6,895 nucleotides of DNA from Actinomycetes bacterium (GTDB lineage: Bacteria > Actinomycetota > Acidimicrobiia > Acidimicrobiales > RAAP-2): assembly GCA_021800645.1 (NCBI GenBank), contig JAJYYT010000081.1, positions 1 through 6,895 of the forward strand, written 5' to 3'. The notes below the pieces were generated by a model, which was given only the letters and a program-made list of their open reading frames with translations, made no database searches and was not told the origin of the DNA. Both the position numbers and the translations under genes were made by a program. Of the stretch, positions 1-6,737 are shown one piece after another (position 1 is the first letter of the stretch; each line of letters starts with the position of its first letter).

Positions 1-764
1 GGCAACTCCGCCGCGCCGCCTCCTGCGCCCGCCTGCTCGGGAGCCTTCTTCTTTTTTTGCTCCTTCGCCCTCTCCTTGGCACCTTTCTTCGGGACTTCCC
101 CGGCGGCCCCCTTCGGCGTCGTCTCGACCTCTTCCGGCACAAGAGCGCCGGCAGCAGGCGCCCCAGCCGGCCAGACGTCGCCCACCTTCGGCGTGGAGCC
201 ATCGGGGAGGACCGGTGCCTTCCTCCCGGCGACCTTCCTCGCGGCCTTCGCCAGCTCTGCGGCCTTCACGGGCGCCGAGAGCGTCCCGAGCCCCTCGCCC
301 TTCGTCTGTCGCGTGGCCTGCCGGCTCTTGGGTCCTCGTACGGGGATTCGGGGGGTGAAGATCCATCCCACGCCCGGCACGGGCTTGCCGCCGACGAGCC
401 TGCCCTTGTCGAAGAGCCACGGGTGCTCGGCGTGGAACTCCTGGAACGAATCGTTCGAGAGCACGACCGCGCCGGTGCGCTCGGCGATGCGCAGCACGAA
501 CGCGTCACCACGTCCGATCGCGCCTGCAGGGGGAGAGACGACCTCTCCGTGGAGCTCGGCGTCGATCAGCTGCTTGCGCTCGGAGGGGTCGACGCGGTGC
601 TCGAACGACGCGTCGACGACGACGACGATCTCCGCCGTGGGGTCCTCGGCCGCGTACGCACGGACGGCCTCGTCGAGCTGGACGAGGCTCGGGGTCGTAC
701 GGCCCTCGGTCGCGAGGTTCGAGCCGTCCACCACGACCACGTGCCTCTCGGGCGCGACGCTCAT
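1..764 (-). CDS. Zc3h12a-like NYN-domain ribonuclease, 3' end outside window
   Basis: Only the first 254 codons are present and no stop is reached, so the C-terminus lies beyond the left edge. The start is well fixed: the ATG at 764-762 is the only start codon between the in-frame kgd stop (794-792) and the conserved domain. Residues 9-140 look like a PIN/NYN nuclease fold of the Zc3h12a (Regnase) type. They show a first strand VVVVDGSNLATEG with D13 and N16, a second strand IVVVVDAS with D51, GRGDAFVLRIA with D87, and VVLSNDSFQEF with N104 and D105. In this fold the acidic residues bind the metal used for RNA cleavage. After about residue 145 the chain becomes Ala/Lys/Pro-rich low-complexity sequence ending in a lysine cluster (237-240), probably a flexible RNA-binding tail or a linker to a further domain not seen here. 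There is no signal peptide, so it should be cytoplasmic. It lies 27 nt after kgd and is probably co-transcribed with it. The fold is fairly certain; the RNA substrate is unknown. Confidence 0.8.
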   Translation of the reverse strand, partial: MSVAPERHVVVVDGSNLATEGRTTPSLVQLDEAVRAYAAEDPTAEIVVVVDASFEHRVDPSERKQLIDAELHGEVVSPPAGAIGRGDAFVLRIAERTGAVVLSNDSFQEFHAEHPWLFDKGRLVGGKPVPGVGWIFTPRIPVRGPKSRQATRQTKGEGLGTLSAPVKAAELAKAARKVAGRKAPVLPDGSTPKVGDVWPAGAPAAGALVPEEVETTPKGAAGEVPKKGAKERAKEQKKKKAPEQAGAGGGAAEL

Positions 765-791
765 GCGACAGCAGCCCTGGGCCCCGGCGGG

Positions 792-3700
792 TCAGCCGAT
801 CGCACGGTCGAGGAGCGAGGCCTGCTCGAGCTGGTGCAGCGTCGCGCTTCCCGTCGCCGGGCTCGCCGACTCCGGCCGGCTCGCATGGACGAGCGTGTAG
901 CGCCCGCGCAGGATCCTGTGGAGCCGCGAGTGCGCGAACGGCCAAGCTCCCATGTTCTCGGGCTCCTCTTGGAGCCACATGACCTCGGTGGCCGCGGGAT
1001 AGCGAGCGAGGACCTCGCCGATGCGCCGTTCCGGCCAGGGGTACAGCTGCTCGACGCGCACGACGGCCACCGCGGACGCCGGATGCGGGGACGCCTCAGA
1101 GGACGGCACGACCCGCGAGGGGCCGACCCCAGTGAGCCGCTCGTCCCGTCGCTGCATGGCCTCGTGGGCGACCTTGCCGCTCGCGAGCACCACACGCCGC
1201 ACCTGTGAGGGATCGGGGACCGACGGGTCGTCGAGCACCTCGGCGAACGAACCCGACGTGAGCGCGGCGAGCGGCGAGCGCGACCGCTGGGCGCGCAGCA
1301 TCGACTTGGGCGTCATGATGACGAGCGGAGTTGCGGGCATCCGCCTCGGCTGGGCGCGCAGCAAGTGGAAGTACTGCGCCGCGTTCGACGGCACGGTGAC
1401 GCGCATGTTGCCGCGGGCTGCCAGCGTCAGGAACCGCTCGATACGAGCCGAGGAGTGCTCGGGTCCCTGGCCTTCGTAGCCATGAGGCAGCAGGAGCGCG
1501 AGCCCCGCATGCTGGCCCCACTTGTCCTCTGCGGCGACGAGGAAATTGTCGATGATGATGCTCGCGCCGTTCACGAAGTCGCCGAACTGTGCCTCCCATG
1601 CGACGAGCGCGTCCGGAGCCTCGACCGAGTACCCGTACTCGAAACCGAGGGCTGCGTACTCCGACAGGAGCGAGTCGCGCACCGTGAAGTGACCACGGTG
1701 GCCGTGGCCTCCCTGCGCGAGGTCTGCGAGGTGCGCGAGAGGCACGTACTCGTGACCGTTCCGGTAGTCGACGAGCACCGAGTGGCGCTGGCTGAAGGTG
1801 CCACGGCGCGTGTCCTGGCCGGTGAGCCGGACGTCGACCCCTTCGGCGAGCAACGAACCGATCGCAAGCTGCTCGGCGAGCGGCCAGTCGACCTCGCCGG
1901 AGGCGACGAGGTCCTTGCGTTGGGCGAACTGCCGGACGAGCTTCGGGTGCAGCGTGAAGCCCTCGGGCACGGTCGTGGTCCGGTGGGCGAGCTCGACGAG
2001 GAGCGCCTCAGGCACGCCCGTCTCCAGGGCCGGGACCTCCGGCCCTGCGTCTTCGGCGCCCGTCGCAGCCCTGCCGGTGGGCGCGGGTCGCGCCAGGGGC
2101 GGCGGTGGCGCGGCACGCACCTCGTCGAGGACGGCCTGGAGCTGGGCGTTGAAGTCGTCGAGTGCCCGCTCGGCCTCCTCGAGGGTGATGTCACCACGGC
2201 GCACGAGGGTCTCGGTGTAGAGCTTGCGCACCGAACGCTTGGCGTCGATGCGCTGGTACATGAGCGGCTGGGTGTAGCTCGGGTCGTCGCCTTCGTTGTG
2301 CCCATGGCGCCGGTAGCTCACGAGGTCGATGACGACGTCCTTGTGGAACGCCTGGCGGAAACCGAAGGCGAGGCGCGCCGCGCGCACGCAGGCTTCGGGG
2401 TCGTCGCCGTTCACGTGGAAGATCGGCGCCTGGACCATCTTCGCCACGTCCGTCGGGTACACGGAGCTTCGGGCCGCGCCCGGTGCGGTCGTGAACCCGA
2501 GCTGGTTGTTCACCACGATGTGCACGGTGCCGCCGACCCGGTAGCCCGAGAGTGCCGAGAGGTTCAGCGTCTCGGCAACCACCCCCTGCCCGGCGAAGGC
2601 CGCGTCCCCGTGGACGAGCACCGCGAGGATCGGGAACTGCGTCCCGCCCTGCGCACCGGACGCCGCGGACGCGCCCTCGTTCGGCGGCACGAAGCGGTCC
2701 TGCTTCGCGCGCGCCATCCCTTCCACGACGGGGTCGACGGCCTCGAGATGCGAAGGGTTCGACGCCATCGTCACCGCGAGCTCGAGGCCCGAGGACCCCG
2801 TGAACTTCCCGGTTGCGCCCTTGTGGTACTTCACGTCTCCGGAACCTTGCACCGACTCCGGATCGAGGTTCCCCTCGAACTCGTAGAAGATGTCCCGGTA
2901 GGACTTGCCGACGATGTTGGCGAGCACGTTCAACCGACCTCGGTGCGCCATGCCCATCACCGCCTCGACGACGCCAGCGCGCGCTGCGTCGTCGAGGAGC
3001 GTGTCGAGCACGACGATGAGGGACTCTGCCCCTTCGAGCCCGAAGCGCTTCTGGCCGACATAGCGGGTGTGCAAGAACCGCTCGAACACCTCCGCCGCGT
3101 TCAGCCGGTCGAGGATGTGGCGTTGCTCCTCGGCTCCGAGCGCTGCGTCGACCCCCTCCACGTTCTCCTGGATCCATCGCTTCTGCGCGGGGTCCTGGAT
3201 GTGCATGTACTCGATCCCGAGGGTCCGGCAGTACGCGTCCCGCAGGATCTGGAGGATCTCCTCGAGGGTCGCCCGGTCGCGCCCTGCGAGGCCGTCCGCG
3301 ACGAACCGGCGCGGCAGGTCCCAGATGGTGAGCCCGTACGTGAGCGGATCGAGCTCCGGATGGGTCCTCGGCGGCTCGGCATCGAGCGGGTCGAGGTGGG
3401 CGATCAAGTGGCCACGGACCCTGTACATGTTGATGAGGGTCTGGACGTGGACCTGCTTCGAGATCCGCTCGTCCTCCCGCTCGCCGATCCCCGACCGGTC
3501 CGGGTGCCAACGCACGGCCTTGTACGGCACGGCCATGGACTCGAAGACGTCGTCGTAGAAGCCGTGATCGCCCATCAGGCACTCGGCGACGTGGGCGAGG
3601 AACAGCCCGGACTCCGCGCCCTGGACGATCCGGTGGTCGTACGTCGACGTGAGCGTGACGACGCGACCGACGCCGAGCTCGGCGAGCAGCTGCGGGTCGG

Positions 3701-4781
3701 TTGCTTCGAAGCCGGGCGGGTTCGAGATCGCTCCGACCCCGATGATCGCGCCCTGGCCGGGCATGAGACGGGGCACCGACTGCAGCGTGCCGAGCGTCCC
3801 GGGATTCGTGAGGCTCACGGTCACGCCGGCGAAGTCGTCCGGGACCGCTTTACCCGAGTGCACCTTGCGAACCAGCTCCTCGTAGGCGAGCACGAGCTCC
3901 CGGAAGTCCAGCGTGTCGGCCTCTTTTATGCACGGGACCATGAGCGCGCGCGACCCGTCGGGACGCTCCACGTCCACGGCGAGCCCGAGCCCGACGTGGG
4001 AGTGGTGCACCACGCCCGGCACGGCGCGCCCGTCGGGGCTGTGGTCTTCCACGTAGGAAGAATTGAGCGCCGGCACCGCCCGGAGGGCGCGGACCACGGC
4101 ATAGCCGATGAGGTGGGTGAAGCTGACCTTCGCACCGGTGGTGCGTGCCAGGTGGTCGTTCAGGATCTGGCGGTTGACCTCGAGCAGCTTCGCGGGGACC
4201 GTGCGCACGCTCGTCGCCGTCGGCATCGAGAGGCTGGCCGTCATGTTGGCGGCCAGCCTGGAGGCGGCGCCTCGAAGCGTGACGGGCCGGTCGCCTTCGA
4301 GCTGCCCGCCGCTGCGCTGCGCGCCGGCACTCCTGAGCTCCTCGGGCCCTGCGGCGGGTGGCGCCGCCGGGACGGCTCCAAGCGCCCCGTGCGGGGCGAG
4401 CGTCTCGGCGGCGGTCTGCGCGGCCGCGGCCATGTCCCCCCAGGGCGGGGGTGCCCCGAGGTGCCCGTTCCCTACCTCCGCGCCCTGTCCTCCACTCGGA
4501 GCGCCAGGCGAGACCTGGGCGCTCTCGGAGGTCCCTCCCTCGCTCTCACGCTCCCTCTCTGCGACCTCCTTCGCCAGCACGTCCATCGGAGGCGGGACGG
4601 CCGCGGGGTGGTAGTCGGCGAAGAAGTCACGCCAGCTCTCGCCAACCGAGCTCGGATCGGCCTGGTAGCGGTCGTACATGTCGTCGACGAGCCAGGCGTT
4701 CGGACCGAACGCGCCGTCAGAGGGACGACGAGCAGCCGGCGCGGCCGAAACCCTGCGATCCCCGGGCTCCGACGTCTTCAC
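792..4781 (-). CDS. kgd: Multifunctional 2-oxoglutarate decarboxylase/dehydrogenase (E2-like domain fused to E1)
   Basis: The 1329-residue product has the actinobacterial Kgd/OdhA layout. Residues 25-55 form the short N-terminal E1 segment (FGPNAWLVDDMYDRYQ). Residues 60-165 are an Ala/Pro/Gly-rich linker. Residues 168-405 are an acyltransferase catalytic domain with SFTHLIGYA (220-228), SLTNPGTLGT (323-332) and the TYDHR active-site motif (H383). From about 440 comes the ThDP-dependent E1: KRFGLEGAES (578-587), GMAHRGRLNVL (H613), GDVKYHKGATG (648-658), NPSHLEAVDP (675-684), the Mg/ThDP region GDAAFAGQG (725-733) with NNQLGFTT (758-765), and HGHNEGDDP (826-834). A transketolase-like pyrimidine-binding region follows (GTFSQRH 994-1000; LPHGYEGQGPEHSSAR 1098-1113), then the C-terminal domain ending near EEPENMGAW (1272-1280). 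There is no lipoyl domain, as in the known family, so a separate lipoylated E2 and E3 are expected for succinyl-CoA formation. Relatives are inhibited by the FHA protein GarA/OdhI, which is not in this window. The start is GTG, with an in-frame TAG 6 nt upstream. A Pro-rich stretch at 888-915 is a lineage-specific linker. Confidence 0.97.
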   Translation of the reverse strand: MKTSEPGDRRVSAAPAARRPSDGAFGPNAWLVDDMYDRYQADPSSVGESWRDFFADYHPAAVPPPMDVLAKEVAERERESEGGTSESAQVSPGAPSGGQGAEVGNGHLGAPPPWGDMAAAAQTAAETLAPHGALGAVPAAPPAAGPEELRSAGAQRSGGQLEGDRPVTLRGAASRLAANMTASLSMPTATSVRTVPAKLLEVNRQILNDHLARTTGAKVSFTHLIGYAVVRALRAVPALNSSYVEDHSPDGRAVPGVVHHSHVGLGLAVDVERPDGSRALMVPCIKEADTLDFRELVLAYEELVRKVHSGKAVPDDFAGVTVSLTNPGTLGTLQSVPRLMPGQGAIIGVGAISNPPGFEATDPQLLAELGVGRVVTLTSTYDHRIVQGAESGLFLAHVAECLMGDHGFYDDVFESMAVPYKAVRWHPDRSGIGEREDERISKQVHVQTLINMYRVRGHLIAHLDPLDAEPPRTHPELDPLTYGLTIWDLPRRFVADGLAGRDRATLEEILQILRDAYCRTLGIEYMHIQDPAQKRWIQENVEGVDAALGAEEQRHILDRLNAAEVFERFLHTRYVGQKRFGLEGAESLIVVLDTLLDDAARAGVVEAVMGMAHRGRLNVLANIVGKSYRDIFYEFEGNLDPESVQGSGDVKYHKGATGKFTGSSGLELAVTMASNPSHLEAVDPVVEGMARAKQDRFVPPNEGASAASGAQGGTQFPILAVLVHGDAAFAGQGVVAETLNLSALSGYRVGGTVHIVVNNQLGFTTAPGAARSSVYPTDVAKMVQAPIFHVNGDDPEACVRAARLAFGFRQAFHKDVVIDLVSYRRHGHNEGDDPSYTQPLMYQRIDAKRSVRKLYTETLVRRGDITLEEAERALDDFNAQLQAVLDEVRAAPPPPLARPAPTGRAATGAEDAGPEVPALETGVPEALLVELAHRTTTVPEGFTLHPKLVRQFAQRKDLVASGEVDWPLAEQLAIGSLLAEGVDVRLTGQDTRRGTFSQRHSVLVDYRNGHEYVPLAHLADLAQGGHGHRGHFTVRDSLLSEYAALGFEYGYSVEAPDALVAWEAQFGDFVNGASIIIDNFLVAAEDKWGQHAGLALLLPHGYEGQGPEHSSARIERFLTLAARGNMRVTVPSNAAQYFHLLRAQPRRMPATPLVIMTPKSMLRAQRSRSPLAALTSGSFAEVLDDPSVPDPSQVRRVVLASGKVAHEAMQRRDERLTGVGPSRVVPSSEASPHPASAVAVVRVEQLYPWPERRIGEVLARYPAATEVMWLQEEPENMGAWPFAHSRLHRILRGRYTLVHASRPESASPATGSATLHQLEQASLLDRAIG

Positions 4782-4788
4782 GATCTAG

Positions 4789-4794
4789 ACCCTA
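4789..4794 (-). promoter_or_regulatory. kgd: Candidate -10 element for kgd (possible leaderless start)
   Basis: On the minus strand the hexamer TAGGGT fits the actinobacterial -10 pattern TANNNT and is followed by exactly 7 nt (CTAGATC) before the GTG start codon of kgd. That spacing would put the transcription start at or next to the GTG, giving a leaderless mRNA, a common arrangement in Actinobacteriota. No convincing -35 hexamer is visible 16-19 nt further upstream. The same bases could instead act as a poor ribosome binding site (AGGG, about 10 nt before GTG), so this remains a candidate. Confidence 0.4.
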
Positions 4795-4860
4795 CCGGCG
4801 CGCATGTCGGGCGTCCGCGTTGGCGCACGCCTGCGACGTCCCCGCGAGCCTGGACACACC

Positions 4861-4870
4861 GAGACGTCTC
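4861..4870. promoter_or_regulatory. 10-bp palindrome GAGACGTCTC, possible operator half
   Basis: GAGACGTCTC is a perfect 10-bp inverted repeat about 80-90 nt upstream of the kgd start, directly joined to the tandem 9-bp repeat. A short palindrome is expected now and then by chance, so only its location in a promoter region and its contact with the repeat make it worth marking. No specific regulator can be named. Confidence 0.25.
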
Positions 4871-4886
4871 CTACACGTCCTACACG
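4869..4886. repeat. Tandem 9-bp direct repeat upstream of kgd
   Basis: The plus strand carries TCCTACACG twice in perfect tandem (4869-4877 and 4878-4886); on the strand of kgd transcription this reads CGTGTAGGA twice. It lies about 90-105 nt upstream of the kgd start, and its first bases overlap the palindrome GAGACGTCTC at 4861-4870. A 9-bp period is close to one helical turn, which would suit a protein bound to one face of the DNA, but no known regulator motif is recognised. Confidence 0.55.
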
Positions 4887-4933
4887 CGCCCGGTCGCCAG
4901 TCGTCCGGGCTCCGACGTGGTCCAGGGGCGCAT

Positions 4934-4949
4934 GCCGCAGCGCTGCGGC
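4934..4949 (-). terminator. Perfect 16-nt palindrome after the DMT gene, possible hairpin terminator
   Basis: The 16 nt GCCGCAGCGCTGCGGC form a perfect inverted repeat beginning 4 nt after the transporter stop codon. In RNA they would fold as a 6-bp GC-only stem with a GCGC tetraloop. No U-rich tract follows (the next bases are AUGCGCCCC), so it is not a classical intrinsic terminator. GC-rich actinobacterial genomes often have tail-less hairpins at gene ends, so a terminator or mRNA 3'-end stabiliser is plausible. A DNA-binding site for a dimeric regulator is the alternative. Confidence 0.4.
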
Positions 4950-4953
4950 TCGA

Positions 4954-5895
4954 TCACGGGCGACTGGAGCGCAGGCCGGGCCGAGGGGCCCGGGTCGTGA
5001 CCCTGCGACGGAGCCTGGGCCCGAGGCGGTCCGCGTCCGGAGAATCGCTCGTGCGGATCCCGGCGATGAGCCGCGAATTGCTGAGCAGCATGCCCCCCGC
5101 GAACAGGACGAGCAGCGAGAGCGCCTCGAGCGGTCCCCACGCCCCGTGCGTGCGCAGGTCGTCGTCGAAGAGCGCGATCCCGATCAGGATGCTCGCGAGC
5201 GGGTCGGCCAGCACGAGCGCCGACTGGGACGCCGCGATCGGGCCGGCATGGTACGCGTTCTGTGCGAGGAAGACGGCGAGCGTGCCGGAACCCGCGAGCC
5301 CGTACGTCTGCCAGTGTGCGAAGACCGACACCCAGTCGTGCGTGGCGAAGTCCGACACCTCCTTGGTGCAGGCCGCCGCGAACGCGTACGCGACCGCGCC
5401 CGCGAGCCCGAAGCTGGCCGCTCGCCACCAGCGCGGCCCTCGCTGGGCGAGGAGCGTCGCGCACACGACGGTGGCTGCGCACGCCGCGCCCACCTCGAGC
5501 CAGTCGAGGCTCGTCGGACGACCGTTCCCGCGCCCTGGATCCGCGAACACGAGGAACCCTGCGAGACCGAGGGCTGCAGCGGTCGCACCGATCCACTCCC
5601 TCCAGCCGAGCGGGAACTCGAACCAGACCCCGAGGATCACGACGAGGAAGAGCAGCTCGAGGATGAGGATCGGTTGGACCTCCGAGAGCCGGCCGAGGTG
5701 CAGCGCCGTCGCCTGCATGGCGAAGGAGAGCACCATGAGCCCGAACCCCGCGAGCCAGACGCGGCTGCGCACCGCGCGCGCGATCAAGCGCAGCCGCAGC
5801 GTGTCGGAGTCCGGGGCGTCCTCGACCCCCAAGCGCTGGAAGATGCTCGTCAGCGCATTGGCGAGCGCGGCGCCCATCGCGAGGAGGTACACCAT
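4954..5895 (-). CDS. DMT-type multi-pass membrane transporter (EamA/NIPA-like)
   Basis: The 313-residue product is mostly hydrophobic, with about nine likely membrane helices near residues 2-20, 47-66, 74-92, 101-118, 132-150, 157-177, 189-212, 219-243 and 254-278. A basic, cytoplasm-like tail of about 35 residues (280-313) follows. The arrangement, with a first helix rich in small residues (LAMGAALANALTSIFQRLGV) and a second and third hairpin of the type FAMQATALHLGRLSEVQPIL, resembles actinobacterial drug/metabolite transporter (DMT) proteins and distantly the NIPA Mg transporter family. The canonical ten helices are not clearly all present, and no substrate can be assigned. The ATG at 5895 is supported by an in-frame TAG 15 nt upstream; only a weak AGGA lies before it. 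It begins 32 nt after rnhB and probably shares its transcript. The positively charged final tail shows no conserved motif. Confidence 0.75.
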   Translation of the reverse strand: MVYLLAMGAALANALTSIFQRLGVEDAPDSDTLRLRLIARAVRSRVWLAGFGLMVLSFAMQATALHLGRLSEVQPILILELLFLVVILGVWFEFPLGWREWIGATAAALGLAGFLVFADPGRGNGRPTSLDWLEVGAACAATVVCATLLAQRGPRWWRAASFGLAGAVAYAFAAACTKEVSDFATHDWVSVFAHWQTYGLAGSGTLAVFLAQNAYHAGPIAASQSALVLADPLASILIGIALFDDDLRTHGAWGPLEALSLLVLFAGGMLLSNSRLIAGIRTSDSPDADRLGPRLRRRVTTRAPRPGLRSSRP

Positions 5896-5927
5896 GTCGG
5901 GACGATCCTAAGAGAAGGACCCTCGGC

Positions 5928-6737
5928 TCAGCGCCACGGAAGGTCCGCCACGTACGCCCAGCTGCGCCGATGGATCGCCGAGAGGCCATAGCCGCGCAGC
6001 GCGATCTGGTGGAGCGCCGACGGGTACCCCTTGTTGCGGTCGAAGCCGTAGGGCGGGAAGTGCGCGGCCTCGGCCCGCATCATCCTGTCGCGAACCACCT
6101 TCGCGAGCACGGAGGCCGCCGAGACCGCCGCGCACCGGGCGTCGGCCCCGACGATCGTGAGCACCCGCGACGGCACGGGAGCGTCCGGCAGCTCGAAGCC
6201 GTCGGGGCGCGCACACGCCTGGGCCTCGTCGAGCCTGTGGTCGCAGGGCGCAGACGCCTGGGCCTCGTCGTTCGGCTCGACTCCCGCACGGCCGGCTCGA
6301 AAGGCTCGAGCGCGCAAGAAGTCGTACGGGCCGTCCACCACCAGGACGTCGGGCTCGATCTCCAGGTCCGCGAGCGCGCGGTGCGCGGCGAGCCGCCACG
6401 CCCGCGTCATCCCGAAGCGGTCGCACTCCTCGGGGGTCGCGTGCCCGACGGCCCCGTCAGCGCACCAGCGCGCGACCTCGTCGAACACCGCCTCACGACG
6501 GTGCTCGGCCAGCAGCTTGGAGTCCCGAAGCCGGTGGGGAACGGCGCGTGGACGCATCCCTGCATGCACGACCGCGACCCCCACGCTGAGCGGACCGGCC
6601 CATGCGCCGCGGCCCACCTCGTCCACGCCGGCCACCCATCGGTGCCCCTCGCGCCAGAGCCGCCGCTCCACGTCGAGCGTGGGCCGCAGCGCACCGCCGC
6701 TCGCGAAGGACACGGCGTGGACCGCGCCAGTGGTCAT
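5928..6737 (-). CDS. rnhB: Ribonuclease HII
   Basis: This 269-residue enzyme cleaves the RNA strand of RNA-DNA hybrids and nicks 5' of single ribonucleotides embedded in DNA, starting ribonucleotide excision repair in the cytoplasm. The sequence shows the signature WVAGVDEVGRGAWAGP (34-49) with catalytic D39 and E40 and the junction-sensing GRG (42-44). Further along are RDSKLL (71-76), VVDGP with D135, VGADAR with D199, SAASVLAKVVRDRMM (206-220) and the terminal GYPS...HRRSWAYV (237-263). All four catalytic acidic residues are therefore present. The chosen start is the ATG at 6737-6735, which overlaps the rpiB stop as ATGA and implies translational coupling. A longer open frame to 6872 exists but would lie inside rpiB and encodes Arg-rich sequence without family similarity. 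The protein exceeds the usual 200-220 residues because some 45 extra residues separate D135 and D199, where relatives have about 17. Confidence 0.95.
   Translation of the reverse strand: MTTGAVHAVSFASGGALRPTLDVERRLWREGHRWVAGVDEVGRGAWAGPLSVGVAVVHAGMRPRAVPHRLRDSKLLAEHRREAVFDEVARWCADGAVGHATPEECDRFGMTRAWRLAAHRALADLEIEPDVLVVDGPYDFLRARAFRAGRAGVEPNDEAQASAPCDHRLDEAQACARPDGFELPDAPVPSRVLTIVGADARCAAVSAASVLAKVVRDRMMRAEAAHFPPYGFDRNKGYPSALHQIALRGYGLSAIHRRSWAYVADLPWR
6215..6270. repeat. 17-bp direct repeat inside rnhB insertion
   Basis: The 17 bases ACGCCTGGGCCTCGTCG occur at 6215-6231 and again at 6254-6270, offset by 39 nt (13 codons), so both copies are read in the same frame. They encode the two DEAQA pentapeptides at residues 157-161 and 170-174 of RNase HII. 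The bases following each copy differ, so this is either an old partial duplication or short repeat expansion inside a tolerant loop. Confidence 0.8.

Larger units (their letters stand above)
4782..4953. other. Intergenic region between the DMT gene and kgd
   Basis: This 172-nt stretch separates the DMT transporter stop from the kgd start and is the only sizeable non-coding gap in the window. Open frames that cross it on the plus strand are antisense shadows. It contains, in the direction of kgd transcription, a 16-nt perfect palindrome, a tandem 9-bp repeat abutting a 10-bp palindrome, and a -10-like hexamer. The gap suggests that kgd is transcribed at least partly from its own promoter instead of solely from the upstream rpiB-rnhB-DMT cluster. 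Confidence 0.6.

Noticed and set aside
57..1208. 383-codon plus-strand frame opposite the NYN ribonuclease and the end of kgd
   Set aside because: It spans two genes on the opposite strand, has a strongly Arg-biased composition and no family motif, while the minus strand gives clear NYN nuclease motifs.
1365..5000. 1211-codon open frame on the plus strand opposite kgd
   Set aside because: It is exactly antisense to the well-supported kgd gene, is rich in Arg, Val, Glu and His as expected for a GC-rich shadow frame, and shows no recognisable domain. Its length simply reflects the scarcity of stops in this composition.
4880..5989. 369-codon minus-strand frame overlapping the DMT gene
   Set aside because: It is a different frame on the same strand as the DMT gene, composed mostly of Arg/Ala/Gly without membrane helices or motifs, so it is a shadow.
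4358..5991. Two long plus-strand frames (4358-5911 and 4804-5991) crossing the intergenic gap
   Set aside because: They are Arg/Ser/Pro-rich, overlap each other and lie antisense to the DMT gene and kgd. The opposite strand encodes coherent hydrophobic helices, which is the real coding signal.
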